Origin: Mycolicibacterium hodleri
GTDB lineage: Bacteria > Actinomycetota > Actinomycetes > Mycobacteriales > Mycobacteriaceae
Assembly (NCBI RefSeq): GCF_025822245.1
Contig: NZ_JACKTL010000020.1
Location: 124,001 to 188,000, forward strand
Reading direction: 5' to 3'
Length of the DNA stretch: 64,000 nt
Positions 16,750 through 25,145 of this stretch are shown here, piece by piece. The position numbers were made by a program, and so were the translations under genes. The notes under the pieces were generated by a model, which did not search any database, had not been told where the DNA came from, and worked only from the letters and a program-made list of their open reading frames with translations. Every line of letters begins with the position of its first letter. Within the stretch, counting starts at the first letter, position 1.

Positions 16750-19210
16750 CCCAGGCGCCGACCCGTCGAGTGCCCAGCGGACCAATCCTCTTGCGCGCCA
16801 GGGTCAGCAGCAGCGTCAGGGCCACCCCCGTCAGAAGGGACGCGACGACGCCAAGCAGGCGGTGGTCCCCGAACAGCGGGTACACCTGGTAGTGCACCAG
16901 GTAGATCAGCAGTGACGCCTCGGCCAGTACGCCCGCCACCACGGTGAACGCCGTGGGGCAGCGGACGGCGGGCAGCCAGACGAGCAACGCCAGGCCGGTG
17001 AACACCAGCAGTTCCCGCTGGGCATTGCCGAAGTAGCCGACGACGCCGACGGCCAGCATCGCGGTGACGGCGGCGCGCTGCCAGGCGGTCGAGGCCTTCG
17101 ACGCCGCCCAGCCGACGGCGAAGAACCAGAACGCCAGCATGGTGAACCAGGCGTCGTGGCCCATGCCGAAACCGTCGAAGCGCACCACCAGACCCACCGC
17201 GAGAACCGCACACGCGCACGCGAACGGGCGCCGTCGTTCCATGCGGTCGGCGAGCGGCGACGCGCAGGCTAGTGTCAACGCCACCAGAATCCACACCATG
17301 ACTTCGACGAACCACAGCCGGCCTGCCGTCATGCTGTCGTCCGGGCCGAGGAACTTGTTGGCCAGCAACAGGTTCGACGCGGTGTAGTCGTCGGTGATGA
17401 CCAGCGCGACGGCGACCCAGACGATGGACGGCACGGCGATCCACGCGATGGTGGTGGCAAGGTGTCCGACCCGTTGGGTGCGGGGCAGGGGGGTCAGGCA
17501 AAACCGCCCGAAGTTGTAGCCGGCGATCCCGAGCAGTACGTGGGCGCCGCCCCAAAGTGTGTAGAGCCCGGCGTGCGACCCGACCACCAGGACGATGGCG
17601 ACGGCGCGCAGCGCGACGCTGGTCTCCAGCGTGGTGCCCCACCGCCGGCGAGACCGGCGCGCGGCCTCCAGATCGCGCAGGGGCATGCGGGGCCAGTCGG
17701 TCGGCAGGTGGCCGAGCGCGCGCTCGAGCCGCACCGACATCGCCACGTAGGACAGCGAATTGCCGCCGAGGTCGACGAAGCTGGCCCGCGGGTCGACGGC
17801 GGCGGGGTCGAGGTGCAGGACGTCGGCGAACAGGTCGCGCAGATCGAGCACGTCCCGCGACGCAGCGGCGGTCCGATCGGCCAGCGCGCGCACGCCGTGC
17901 AGGTCGGGTTTGCCCGACGGCAGCCGCGGGATCTCGTCGACGTCGAGCACGCGTATCGCGGAGCGGGGCAGGCCGGAGGCGTGGGTGGCGAGCACGGCGA
18001 CGTCGCATCCCACGGGCCGGTCGCCGGCCGCCACCACCAGCGCACCGTCGTGGTCCGCGCAGATCGCCGTCACGTCGGCCTTGGCCAGGGCCGACTCGAC
18101 GCGCTGCAGGTCGATGCGCAGGCCGTAGAGCTTCACGAAGCGACTGATCCGCCCGACCACCTCGTAGAGGCCGTCGGGGGACAGTCGCGCGAGGTCACCG
18201 GTGTGCAGCGCGTCGACGGTTCGACCGAGCGCGAGGTCCTCGGGACGCTCCGCATAGCCCATCATCACGTTGGGCCCGTGATACACGAGCTCGCCAACGC
18301 CGTCGGCCATGCCGTCGCCCGCCACGAGCTCGAACCGCCCGCCGCTGATCGGCACGCCGATCGAGTCCGGTCTTTCGTGCGCGAGTTCCGGTGGCAGATA
18401 AGCCATTCGGGCGGTGGCCTCGGTGGCGCCGTACATCACGAACAGTTGCCAGCCGCGGCGCCGGCCGAGCTCGGCGAACCGGCGGACGGCGTCGGGGGCG
18501 AGTCGGCCGCCGGCCTGGGTGAGGTAGCGCAGATGCGGCAGTGACATGTCGTCGAAGCCGATGCGGTCCAACAGGTCGAAGGTGTGGGGAACGCCGGCGA
18601 AGGTCGTTCCGCGGTGCAACCTCATCAGGTCCCAGAAGCGGTCTTCGACCACCGAGTCGTCGGTGAGGACCAGGCCGGCGCCGCGCAGCAGGTGGCTGTG
18701 GACCACCGACAGGCCGTAGCAGTAGGACATGGGCAACGTCGTCACGGCCCGGTCGGTGTGGCGGATGTCGAGGTAGGTCGCGACGGCGTCCGCGTTGGCG
18801 GCCAGGTTGGTCCTCGACAGGCGCACCAGCTTCGGTGAGCCCGTGCTGCCGGAGGTCGACATCAGCAGGGCCAGCTCGCGATGGAACTCGTGCGCGGCGC
18901 GGTGGCGGTGCCGCAGGGTGCCGTCGCGGATGATCACGTCGGGGTCGTAGGAGTCGACCAGCGCGGCGTGGTCGGCGCCGGCGGGCACGGGCAGCACCAC
19001 GTGGCCGCCAGCGAGCGCGCCGAGGTAGTGCACCACGGAGTCGACGTCGTTGCGGGTCTCCAGCAGAACGAGTCTGCGCCGTGAGCCGAAGTCCGACGCG
19101 CTGGCGGCGACCAGGTCGGCGAGCTGGCGGTAGGAGACCCGTTGGTCGACGGTCAGCAGTGCCGCGTCGTCACCGCGGGAGGCGAGGTGCTCGACCAGGT
19201 TGGTGAACAT
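16727..19210 (-). CDS. Adenylation-carrier-acyltransferase-3 fusion protein in iron ABC operon
   Basis: An 827-residue three-part protein. Residues ~10-440 form an ANL adenylation domain: A3 loop STSGSTGSPK (118-127), YGATE (260-264), HTGDL (336-340) and the A10 Lys in PSGKPD (434). Residues ~452-515 are a phosphopantetheine carrier with LGGNSLS (Ser485). Residues ~525-815 are a membrane acyltransferase-3 domain with the hallmark R535-x10-H546. The layout suggests a substrate is adenylated, loaded on the built-in carrier, and transferred across or at the membrane. It is the last gene of an iron ABC operon, overlapping the ATPase by 1 nt (TGATG). No characterised homologue comes to mind; a role in metallophore or envelope acylation is inference. 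Confidence 0.8.
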   Translation of the reverse strand: MFTNLVEHLASRGDDAALLTVDQRVSYRQLADLVAASASDFGSRRRLVLLETRNDVDSVVHYLGALAGGHVVLPVPAGADHAALVDSYDPDVIIRDGTLRHRHRAAHEFHRELALLMSTSGSTGSPKLVRLSRTNLAANADAVATYLDIRHTDRAVTTLPMSYCYGLSVVHSHLLRGAGLVLTDDSVVEDRFWDLMRLHRGTTFAGVPHTFDLLDRIGFDDMSLPHLRYLTQAGGRLAPDAVRRFAELGRRRGWQLFVMYGATEATARMAYLPPELAHERPDSIGVPISGGRFELVAGDGMADGVGELVYHGPNVMMGYAERPEDLALGRTVDALHTGDLARLSPDGLYEVVGRISRFVKLYGLRIDLQRVESALAKADVTAICADHDGALVVAAGDRPVGCDVAVLATHASGLPRSAIRVLDVDEIPRLPSGKPDLHGVRALADRTAAASRDVLDLRDLFADVLHLDPAAVDPRASFVDLGGNSLSYVAMSVRLERALGHLPTDWPRMPLRDLEAARRSRRRWGTTLETSVALRAVAIVLVVGSHAGLYTLWGGAHVLLGIAGYNFGRFCLTPLPRTQRVGHLATTIAWIAVPSIVWVAVALVITDDYTASNLLLANKFLGPDDSMTAGRLWFVEVMVWILVALTLACASPLADRMERRRPFACACAVLAVGLVVRFDGFGMGHDAWFTMLAFWFFAVGWAASKASTAWQRAAVTAMLAVGVVGYFGNAQRELLVFTGLALLVWLPAVRCPTAFTVVAGVLAEASLLIYLVHYQVYPLFGDHRLLGVVASLLTGVALTLLLTLARKRIGPLGTRRVGAWATAPARR

Positions 19211-20262
19211 CACGGCCGCTCGTCGAGGACGGCCGCCGTACCGATCACGTCGACGCGCACCTTGGCCTCGACTCCCGGCGGGTCGATCCCGTGCTGGCGG
19301 ACGGTGATCGGTTCGGCCCCACCGACGTCGACGGTCAGCAGGACGTCGCGCCCACGGAACTCCGAGGACGACACGGTGCCGACGCCGGTGCCCCCCTCGC
19401 CGTCGGACACGGTGCTGGCGACGAGCTGCTCGGGCCGCAGCAGGAGCGTCGCCGGGCCGTCGGCGGCGCCGTCGCGCACGGGCACCCGGCCCAGCGCGCA
19501 GTCGGCGACCCCCGAGGTCACCGTGCCGGGCAACAGCACGCACTCCCCGAGGAACTGGGCGGTGAAGACGTCCCCGGGTGCGAGGTAGACCTGTTGCGGC
19601 GTACCGACTCTGGTGAATCGACCGTCGCGCATCACGGCGACCTGGTCGGCGATCGACAGGGCCTCCTCCTGGTCGTGGGTGACCAGCAGTGTCGTGACGT
19701 TCGCCTCGGCGAGAAGCCGGGCGACGGCCGTGCGGGTGGACGAACGCAGACCCGTGTCCAACGCGCTGAACGGTTCGTCGAGCAGCATCAGCGCGGGTTC
19801 GCGGGCCAGCGCCCTCGCGAGCGCCACGCGCTGCTGCTGGCCACCGGAGAGTTGGTGTGGCCGGCGCCGCGCCACGGCCGCGTCGAGCGACACCGTGGCG
19901 AGCAGTTCGGCGACCCGCGCGCGGGTGCTGCGCGCACTGCCGGTCAACCCGTAGGCGATGTTCTGTCCGACGGTCAGATGGGGAAACAACGCGCCGTCCT
20001 GGGCGACGTAGCCGACGTCGCGCCGGTGGGCGGGCACGCTCCGGCCGTCGTCGGCGACCGTGCGTCCCGCGATGGAGATGGTTCCGGCGTCGGGGGTCTC
20101 GAAGCCGGCGACGAGACGCAGCAGCGTCGTCTTGCCACACCCAGACGCGCCGACGACCGCCGTGACCGTGCCCGGCCGTACGCTCAGGTCCACGCCGTGC
20201 AGTACGTCCTGGCCGTCGAAACCCTTTGTCAGACGGCTGATCTCGAGTGCCCGGTTCGTCAC
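19210..20262 (-). CDS. Ferric iron ABC transporter, ATP-binding subunit (FbpC-like)
   Basis: A 350-residue ABC ATPase: Walker A GASGCGKTT (38-46), signature LSGGQQQR (138-145), Walker B LMLLDEP (159-165) and a switch His in LVTHDQEE. A C-terminal TOBE-like domain (LLLRPEQL) is typical of Fbp/Pot/Thi-type importers. It powers the permease encoded just upstream. The start is GTG 20262, overlapping the permease stop by 4 nt; its stop overlaps the fusion gene start. The whole set therefore behaves as one translationally coupled operon. Confidence 0.9.
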   Translation of the reverse strand: MTNRALEISRLTKGFDGQDVLHGVDLSVRPGTVTAVVGASGCGKTTLLRLVAGFETPDAGTISIAGRTVADDGRSVPAHRRDVGYVAQDGALFPHLTVGQNIAYGLTGSARSTRARVAELLATVSLDAAVARRRPHQLSGGQQQRVALARALAREPALMLLDEPFSALDTGLRSSTRTAVARLLAEANVTTLLVTHDQEEALSIADQVAVMRDGRFTRVGTPQQVYLAPGDVFTAQFLGECVLLPGTVTSGVADCALGRVPVRDGAADGPATLLLRPEQLVASTVSDGEGGTGVGTVSSSEFRGRDVLLTVDVGGAEPITVRQHGIDPPGVEAKVRVDVIGTAAVLDERP

Positions 20263-21821
20263 AGCGCGGCCGCCCGCGTCGACTGGCGGAACAGCACCAG
20301 GGTCACCGGGACCGAGAGCCCGACGAGAAGGAGGGCGTACGGGGCGGCGGCCGCATAGTCGAGCTCGCTGCTGAGCGACCAGAACCGCATCGCCAGCGTG
20401 CTGGTGCCGGTCGGCGCCAGCAGCAGGGTCGCGGTCAGTTCGGTGGCGACGGCGACGAACACCAGCGACGCGCCGGCCGCGGCGGCCGGAGCGGTGAGCC
20501 GCAACGTGACTCGGAGGAAGGTCCGGGCCGGGGACACGCCCAGTGACCGCGAGGCCTCCTCGATCCCCGGCGGAATCTGGGCCAGCCCCGACCTGAGGTT
20601 GACCATGGCGCGGGGGATGAACAGCAGCACGTACGCCGCCAGGACCAGCGCGACGGTTTGGTAGAGCGGCGGTGCGACGCGGATGGCGACGGTGACCAGG
20701 GCCAGTGCGGTGACGATGCCCGGCATGGAACTGGTGACGAAGTTGAAGCCCTCGACCAATCGCGCGAAGAAGCCGCGGTACCGCACGGCCACCCAGGCGA
20801 AGGGGAAGGCGAGCACCGTCGTCGCCGCCGCGGCCACCGCCGCCAGACCCGCGGTCTGCACGGTCGCGGTGACGATCTCGTCGAGCTCCCACGCACCCGT
20901 CCCGCCGATCCACAGCCAGCGGACGATCGTCCACGTCGGCACGCCGAGCGCCAGCGCGGCAAGGACCGCCAGCGCCGCCCAGGCCGGGATCGCGTTGCGC
21001 GCCAACCGATGCGGCGAGAGGTGCCGGGCGGCCCCCGAGCCGATCCGCGCGTACCGGGCGGTGCCGCGGGCGGCCGCCTCGCCGGCCAGCAGGACCAGGC
21101 AGAGCATTACCAGGACACCGGCAAGGGTGCTGCCCGCGGCACCGTTGAAGGTGGCCTGGAACTGCTCGAAGATGGCCGTCGTCAGGGTGGGGAAGCGCAG
21201 CATCGCGAACGCACCGTACTCGGCGAGCAGGTGCACGCCGATCAGCAGCCCGCCCCCGAGGATCGCGAGCCGCAACTGGGGCAGGACCACCCGCCGGAAG
21301 GCCACGGTCGGGCTGGACCCCAGCGCCCTGGCCGATTCCTCCATGGCGGGGTCCAGCCTGCGCAGCGTCGCTGCTGCCGGGACGTAGACGAACGGGAAGT
21401 ACGACGTCGTCGCGACCAGGATGCCGGCCCAGAAGCCGTGCAACGACGGCACCACGCTGACCCACGCATAGCTGTTGACGAACGCGGGCACCGCCAGCGG
21501 CGCCACGAGCAGCGGCCGCCACAGCGAGCGTCCCGGCACGTCGGTGCGCTCCACCAACCAGGCCGCACCGACGCCGAGCACCACGCACAGCGGCACCGTC
21601 ACCACGACCAGTCCGACTGTGTTGACCAGCAATTCGACGACCCGCGGGCGGGCGACGAGCGCGTAGACCTCGGACGGTCCGGTGGCGACCACCGACCAGG
21701 CGACGTACCCGAGTGGCACGAAGGTCGCTGCCACCAGCACCACCACGGCCCCGACGAGCGCCGGCCCCGGCCGCTCGACGGCTGCCGTGCGGCGTGCCGC
21801 CGGGATCGTGTCGGTGATCAT
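20259..21821 (-). CDS. Ferric iron ABC transporter, fused permease (FbpB-like)
   Basis: A 520-residue permease with about 12 membrane segments formed by two fused BinPDT modules. The EAA loops are visible twice: MEESARALGSSPTVAFRRVVLPQ near residue 160 and IEEASRSLGVSPARTFLRVTL near residue 425. This duplicated single-chain layout is typical of Fe(III) importers of the FbpB/FutB/ThiP type. Start ATG 21821 is 12 nt downstream of the binding-protein stop; its own stop overlaps the ATPase by 4 nt. Confidence 0.9.
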   Translation of the reverse strand: MITDTIPAARRTAAVERPGPALVGAVVVLVAATFVPLGYVAWSVVATGPSEVYALVARPRVVELLVNTVGLVVVTVPLCVVLGVGAAWLVERTDVPGRSLWRPLLVAPLAVPAFVNSYAWVSVVPSLHGFWAGILVATTSYFPFVYVPAAATLRRLDPAMEESARALGSSPTVAFRRVVLPQLRLAILGGGLLIGVHLLAEYGAFAMLRFPTLTTAIFEQFQATFNGAAGSTLAGVLVMLCLVLLAGEAAARGTARYARIGSGAARHLSPHRLARNAIPAWAALAVLAALALGVPTWTIVRWLWIGGTGAWELDEIVTATVQTAGLAAVAAAATTVLAFPFAWVAVRYRGFFARLVEGFNFVTSSMPGIVTALALVTVAIRVAPPLYQTVALVLAAYVLLFIPRAMVNLRSGLAQIPPGIEEASRSLGVSPARTFLRVTLRLTAPAAAAGASLVFVAVATELTATLLLAPTGTSTLAMRFWSLSSELDYAAAAPYALLLVGLSVPVTLVLFRQSTRAAAL

Positions 21822-21833
21822 CTACCGCGCCAC

Positions 21834-22862
21834 CTAGAGCAGGCCGGCCGACGTCATCAGGTCGGTGACCTTCTTGGCGTCGAGGTCCGACGGGTTGACC
21901 GCCGGTGCCTGCAGGTCGGCCAGGGGCACCAGCGCCGGGTTGGCGGGCACGTCGCTGGCGACCGGGTATTCGAACGAGGTGCCCTTCTCGAGCACCTCCT
22001 GGCCGGCCTTGCTCGTCACGAAGGCCAGGAACTTCTGCGCGTCGTCCTTCTTCTTGCTCGAATTCAGCACGCCGCCACCGGAAATGGAGACGAAGGCGCC
22101 GGGGTCTTGGTTGCGGAAGTAGTGCAGCGCGGTGTTGCCGCTGATCTCCTTGGTCTTCGCTTGATCGCGGAACCAGTAGTAGTGGTAGATGATGCCGCCG
22201 TCGACCTCACCGGCGTTGATCGCGCGCAGCGTGGCGATGTTGTCCTGGAAGATCTCCGCGCCCGACTTCATCCCGGCCAGCCACGCCGACGTGGCGGGCT
22301 CCCCGGTGAGGTCGAGCATGGCCGCCACGATGGCCTGGAAGTCGGGCTTGACCGGCGGTGCACCCCAGCGGCCCTTCCACTCCGGCTTCTCGAGATCCAT
22401 GATCGAGCGGGGCAGTTGAGCCTCGGTGAGCTTGGACGGGTTGTAGGCGAAGACGGTGGTGCGCGCGGCGACGCCGGTCCACTTGTTGGTGGCGGGCCGG
22501 TACTGCGCGGGCACCTGCGCGACGGTTGCGGGGTCGACGTCGGCGAACAGACCGGCCTTTTCGACGGCGGCCATCGCGGGTGAGTTCTCGGTCAGGATGA
22601 CGTCGGCGGGCGACGAGGCGCCCTCGGCGATCAACTGGTTGCCCAGTTCGGTGTCGCCGCCCTGGCGGTAGGTCACCTTGATGCCGGTGGCCTTGGTGAA
22701 CGCGTCGATCCACTCCTTGGTCAACGACTCGTGCTGAGCGTTGTAGACCAGCAGCCCGTCGGATTCGTCGGACGTCGACGAGCACGCCGTCGCGCTCGTG
22801 ACGAGGACGACGGCAGCGATGAGGGCGCCGACTCGTCTCCAGGGTGGTCGCATCGAGTACAT
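21834..22862 (-). CDS. Ferric iron ABC transporter, lipoprotein binding subunit (FbpA/FutA-like)
   Basis: A 342-residue solute-binding lipoprotein. The signal peptide ends at TSATAC (Cys27 lipidated). The mature part begins LLVYNAQHESLTKEWIDAF, typical of the ferric-binding class, and contains a Tyr cluster (GGIIYHYYWFRDQA) where Fe(III)-binding proteins carry their adjacent ligand tyrosines. It delivers iron to the permease. The gene is first in a four-gene operon; an IdeR-like box lies 34-52 bp upstream of its start. Iron specificity rests on family resemblance plus that box. Confidence 0.88.
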   Translation of the reverse strand: MYSMRPPWRRVGALIAAVVLVTSATACSSTSDESDGLLVYNAQHESLTKEWIDAFTKATGIKVTYRQGGDTELGNQLIAEGASSPADVILTENSPAMAAVEKAGLFADVDPATVAQVPAQYRPATNKWTGVAARTTVFAYNPSKLTEAQLPRSIMDLEKPEWKGRWGAPPVKPDFQAIVAAMLDLTGEPATSAWLAGMKSGAEIFQDNIATLRAINAGEVDGGIIYHYYWFRDQAKTKEISGNTALHYFRNQDPGAFVSISGGGVLNSSKKKDDAQKFLAFVTSKAGQEVLEKGTSFEYPVASDVPANPALVPLADLQAPAVNPSDLDAKKVTDLMTSAGLL

Positions 22863-22895
22863 CCCTTCCGTCCAGGTCGTGGCCCGGCAGTGATC

Positions 22896-22914
22896 GTAGG
22901 TGAGGGTTACCTAA
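22896..22914 (-). promoter_or_regulatory. IdeR-like iron box
   Basis: On the reverse strand the 19 bp read TTAGGTAACCCTCACCTAC, matching the mycobacterial IdeR consensus TTAGGTTAGGCTAACCTAA at 14 of 19 positions, including the GGT and ACC cores in register. It lies between the iron ABC operon (start 22862) and the divergent hemophore-like gene (start 23029), so it may repress either or both when iron is plentiful. Confidence 0.6.
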
Positions 22915-23028
22915 GCAACATACCTGGACGTATCGGGGAGAAGTTCCGTTGCCGGGACGGGCGGGTCGTCGCTTCTGTACGTTGACTGAGATCCGCAGGG
23001 CCCGCTCGACAGTTGGGGAAGCACCGTC

Positions 23029-23421
23029 ATGAATCTGTTCGCCACCACCCTGCGCCGTGGCGCCGTCGGCATCGTCGGAGCGTGCGCGGCCGGGGCCGTC
23101 GTCGCAGGTGCCGGCATTCTGCCCGTCGCCGCTGCGGTGCCGTGCAAGGCCAGCGGATTCGCCGAGACGGCCAGCGGGGTGTTGAGTTCGGCGGGTGCCT
23201 ACCTGGATGCACATCCGCCGGCCGACGACGTGTTGACCGCCGCCGCCAGCCAGCCGCCGGAGGTGGCGCGGTCGTCCGTGCGCGGGTATTTCATGGCCCA
23301 TCCCGGTGAGTTCCTCGACCTGCAGCGGATCGTCCAGCCGCTCAAGGACGTCAAGGCTCAGTGCGGTGTCGACCTGTCGCCGAGCCAGCTGGCCTCGTTG
23401 TTCGAGGCGCTGGCCGAGTAG
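23029..23421 (+). CDS. Hemophore-like heme-binding protein (Rv0203/MHB family)
   Basis: A 130-residue secreted protein. A hydrophobic signal peptide runs to about residue 36 (PVAAA). The mature helical domain has two Cys (C39 and C112) that can form a disulfide. The spacing VPCKAS...AYLDAHPPADDVLTAAAS...AHPGEFLDL resembles the mycobacterial hemophore family typified by Rv0203, which binds heme outside the cell and passes it to MmpL importers. Those importers are not in this window. GGGGAAG lies about 9 nt before ATG 23029. Its position opposite an iron ABC operon and an IdeR-like box fits an iron or heme role. Confidence 0.72.
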   Translation: MNLFATTLRRGAVGIVGACAAGAVVAGAGILPVAAAVPCKASGFAETASGVLSSAGAYLDAHPPADDVLTAAASQPPEVARSSVRGYFMAHPGEFLDLQRIVQPLKDVKAQCGVDLSPSQLASLFEALAE

Positions 23422-23422
23422 G

Positions 23423-24013
23423 TCACCCGAAGACGCCGGCCTGCACTCCGGCCATGGTCAGCGCCACCGTGCGTCGAACGTCGGCGGTCGAGATCGGAGC
23501 GGTGTCGGTCAGGAATCGGTAATACAGCGGCGCCGACAGGTGGCGGATCACCTCGCGTGCGTCGACCCCATCGGGGGCCTCGCCGCGCTCGACCGCTTCG
23601 GTGACGACGTGGGACACCTCGTCGACGCGCTTGCGGTAGAAGGCTGCCAGCGCCTGCGCGGTGGTGGGATCGTAGGTGGCCGTGGCGATGATCGCCTTGA
23701 AGAGCGGGCCCTGGCGCGGGTCGGTCAACGTGCGGCGGATCAGTTTCGCGGCGGCCAACAGGTCGGACGACAGCGCGCCGGTGGCCGGGCGGCGCGACGA
23801 GGTGTCCGCCATGTCGACCAGCAGATCGGCCACGAGTGCGGCAACCGTTCCCCACCGCCGGTAGACGGTCGACTTGCCGACCCCGGCCCGCTGGGCGACC
23901 GTGGCCAATTCGATTCCTTCGAGACCAGATTCGACGAGCAGGTCGGCGGCGGCGCGCAGGACCCCGTCCCGGACGGCGGCGGTGCGGCCGCCGGGTCTGG
24001 TCGCGGCAGTCAT
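23423..24013 (-). CDS. TetR-family regulator
   Basis: A 196-residue repressor. The HTH lies at about 36-56 (LATVAQRAGVGKSTVYRRWG); the C-terminal part belongs to the TetR_C_11 type, with a FYRKRVDEVSHVV helix. It is divergent from an aldo/keto reductase gene, and the shared 88-bp region holds two inverted repeats of the form TAACG-N12-CGTTA. Local autoregulation and control of the reductase are therefore likely. The ligand is unknown. Its stop lies 1 bp from the hemophore stop (convergent). Confidence 0.88.
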   Translation of the reverse strand: MTAATRPGGRTAAVRDGVLRAAADLLVESGLEGIELATVAQRAGVGKSTVYRRWGTVAALVADLLVDMADTSSRRPATGALSSDLLAAAKLIRRTLTDPRQGPLFKAIIATATYDPTTAQALAAFYRKRVDEVSHVVTEAVERGEAPDGVDAREVIRHLSAPLYYRFLTDTAPISTADVRRTVALTMAGVQAGVFG

Positions 24014-24023
24014 GCACCCATCA

Positions 24024-24045
24024 TAACGGGACTGCAGTGTCGTTA
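24024..24045. promoter_or_regulatory. TetR operator 1, TAACG-N12-CGTTA
   Basis: Inverted repeat with arms TAACG (24024-24028) and CGTTA (24041-24045), 12 bp apart, centred on CTGCAG. It lies just upstream of the tetR start at 24013. The same arms and spacing recur at 24070-24091. Confidence 0.6.
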
Positions 24046-24068
24046 AGGACGGATCGATGCTAATCTCG

Positions 24069-24092
24069 CTAACGGGAACATCGTCTCGTTAG
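24069..24092. promoter_or_regulatory. TetR operator 2, CTAACGGGA-N6-TCTCGTTAG
   Basis: Nearly perfect inverted repeat, 8 of 9 arm positions paired, containing TAACG-N12-CGTTA. It ends 9 nt before the aldo/keto reductase GTG at 24102, so a bound repressor would block that gene. Centre-to-centre distance to operator 1 is 46 bp. Confidence 0.65.
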
Positions 24093-24101
24093 GGAGTTGA
24101 C

Positions 24102-25145
24102 GTGGAATATCGACAGGTGGGCAGTTCGGGACTCGTCGTCTCCGAATTGAGTTTTGGTGCAGCGACGTTCGGCGGCCGAGGAGACTTCTTCGGAGCGTGG
24201 GGATCGGTCGACGTCGACGAAGCGCGTCGCATGGTCGACGCGTGTCTGGACGCCGGGATCACGCTCTTCGACACGGCCGACGTCTACTCCGACGGCGCCT
24301 CGGAGGAGGTGCTCGGGGCCGCGTTGAAGGGCAGGCGCGATCAGGTGCTGATCTCGACGAAGGCCGGATTGCCGCTCGGTGCCGGACCGCATCAGGCAGG
24401 GACCTCGCGATCACGGCTCGTCGAGGCGGTGGAGAACGCCCTGCGCCGCCTGGGCACCGACCACGTCGACCTCTTCCAACTGCACGCATTCGACGCCCAC
24501 GCTCCGGTCGAGGAAGTCCTCGACACGCTGGACGTCCTCGTCGGCCAGGGCAAGATCAGATACGTCGGGGTGTCCAACTTCTCGGGGTGGCAGCTGATGA
24601 AGTCCCTGTCGGCCGCGGACGCCGCGCACCGGTCGCGATATGTCGCGCATCAGGTGTACTACTCGCTGATCGGACGGGACTACGAGTTGGACCTGATGCC
24701 CCTGGGGGTCGACCAGGGTGTGGGTGCCCTGGTGTGGAGTCCGCTGGGCTGGGGACGGCTGACCGGTCGCATCCGGCGCGGTGCGGCCGTGCCCGAACGC
24801 AGCAGGTTGCACGTGACGGCAGACGCGGGGCCGCCCGTGGACGAGGCCCTGCTGTTCGACGTCGTCGACGAACTCGACGCGATCGCCGCGGAGACCGGGC
24901 GGTCGGTTCCCCAGGTGGCCCTGAACTGGCTACTGCGGCGGCCGACGGTGTCGTCGGTGATCGTCGGCGCGCGGGACGGCGCCCAACTGGCCGAGAACCT
25001 CGGTGCCGTGGGATGGGTGCTGAGCGACGAGCAGGTCGCGCGTCTCGACGCGGTGAGCGCCCGGGAAGCGCCCTACCCGTACTTTCCCTACCACCGGCAG
25101 GCCGGGTTCGCCCGGCTCAACCCGCCGATGTTCGCGCGGGCCTAG
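24102..25145 (+). CDS. Aldo/keto reductase
   Basis: A 347-residue NADPH-dependent (beta/alpha)8 oxidoreductase of the AKR superfamily. The catalytic tetrad can be placed at D57 (LFDTADVY), Y62, K87 (STKAGL) and H128 (FQLHAF). The C-terminal cofactor region has VIVGARDGAQLAENLGA. The group (YakC/Tas-like) reduces various aldehydes and ketones; substrate unknown. Start is GTG 24102, just after the second TetR operator. Its expression is probably controlled by the divergent TetR gene. The stop overlaps the next convergent gene by 4 bp. Confidence 0.88.
   Translation: MEYRQVGSSGLVVSELSFGAATFGGRGDFFGAWGSVDVDEARRMVDACLDAGITLFDTADVYSDGASEEVLGAALKGRRDQVLISTKAGLPLGAGPHQAGTSRSRLVEAVENALRRLGTDHVDLFQLHAFDAHAPVEEVLDTLDVLVGQGKIRYVGVSNFSGWQLMKSLSAADAAHRSRYVAHQVYYSLIGRDYELDLMPLGVDQGVGALVWSPLGWGRLTGRIRRGAAVPERSRLHVTADAGPPVDEALLFDVVDELDAIAAETGRSVPQVALNWLLRRPTVSSVIVGARDGAQLAENLGAVGWVLSDEQVARLDAVSAREAPYPYFPYHRQAGFARLNPPMFARA

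Noticed and set aside
19211..20140. Upstream extension of the A-PCP-AT3 fusion frame through the ATPase gene
   Set aside because: This part is an out-of-frame reading of the ABC ATPase; the adenylation domain begins at ATG 19210.
23358..24017. Reverse-strand 219-codon frame overlapping tetR
   Set aside because: Arg-rich alternate frame; the TetR frame at 23423-24013 has the HTH and normal length.
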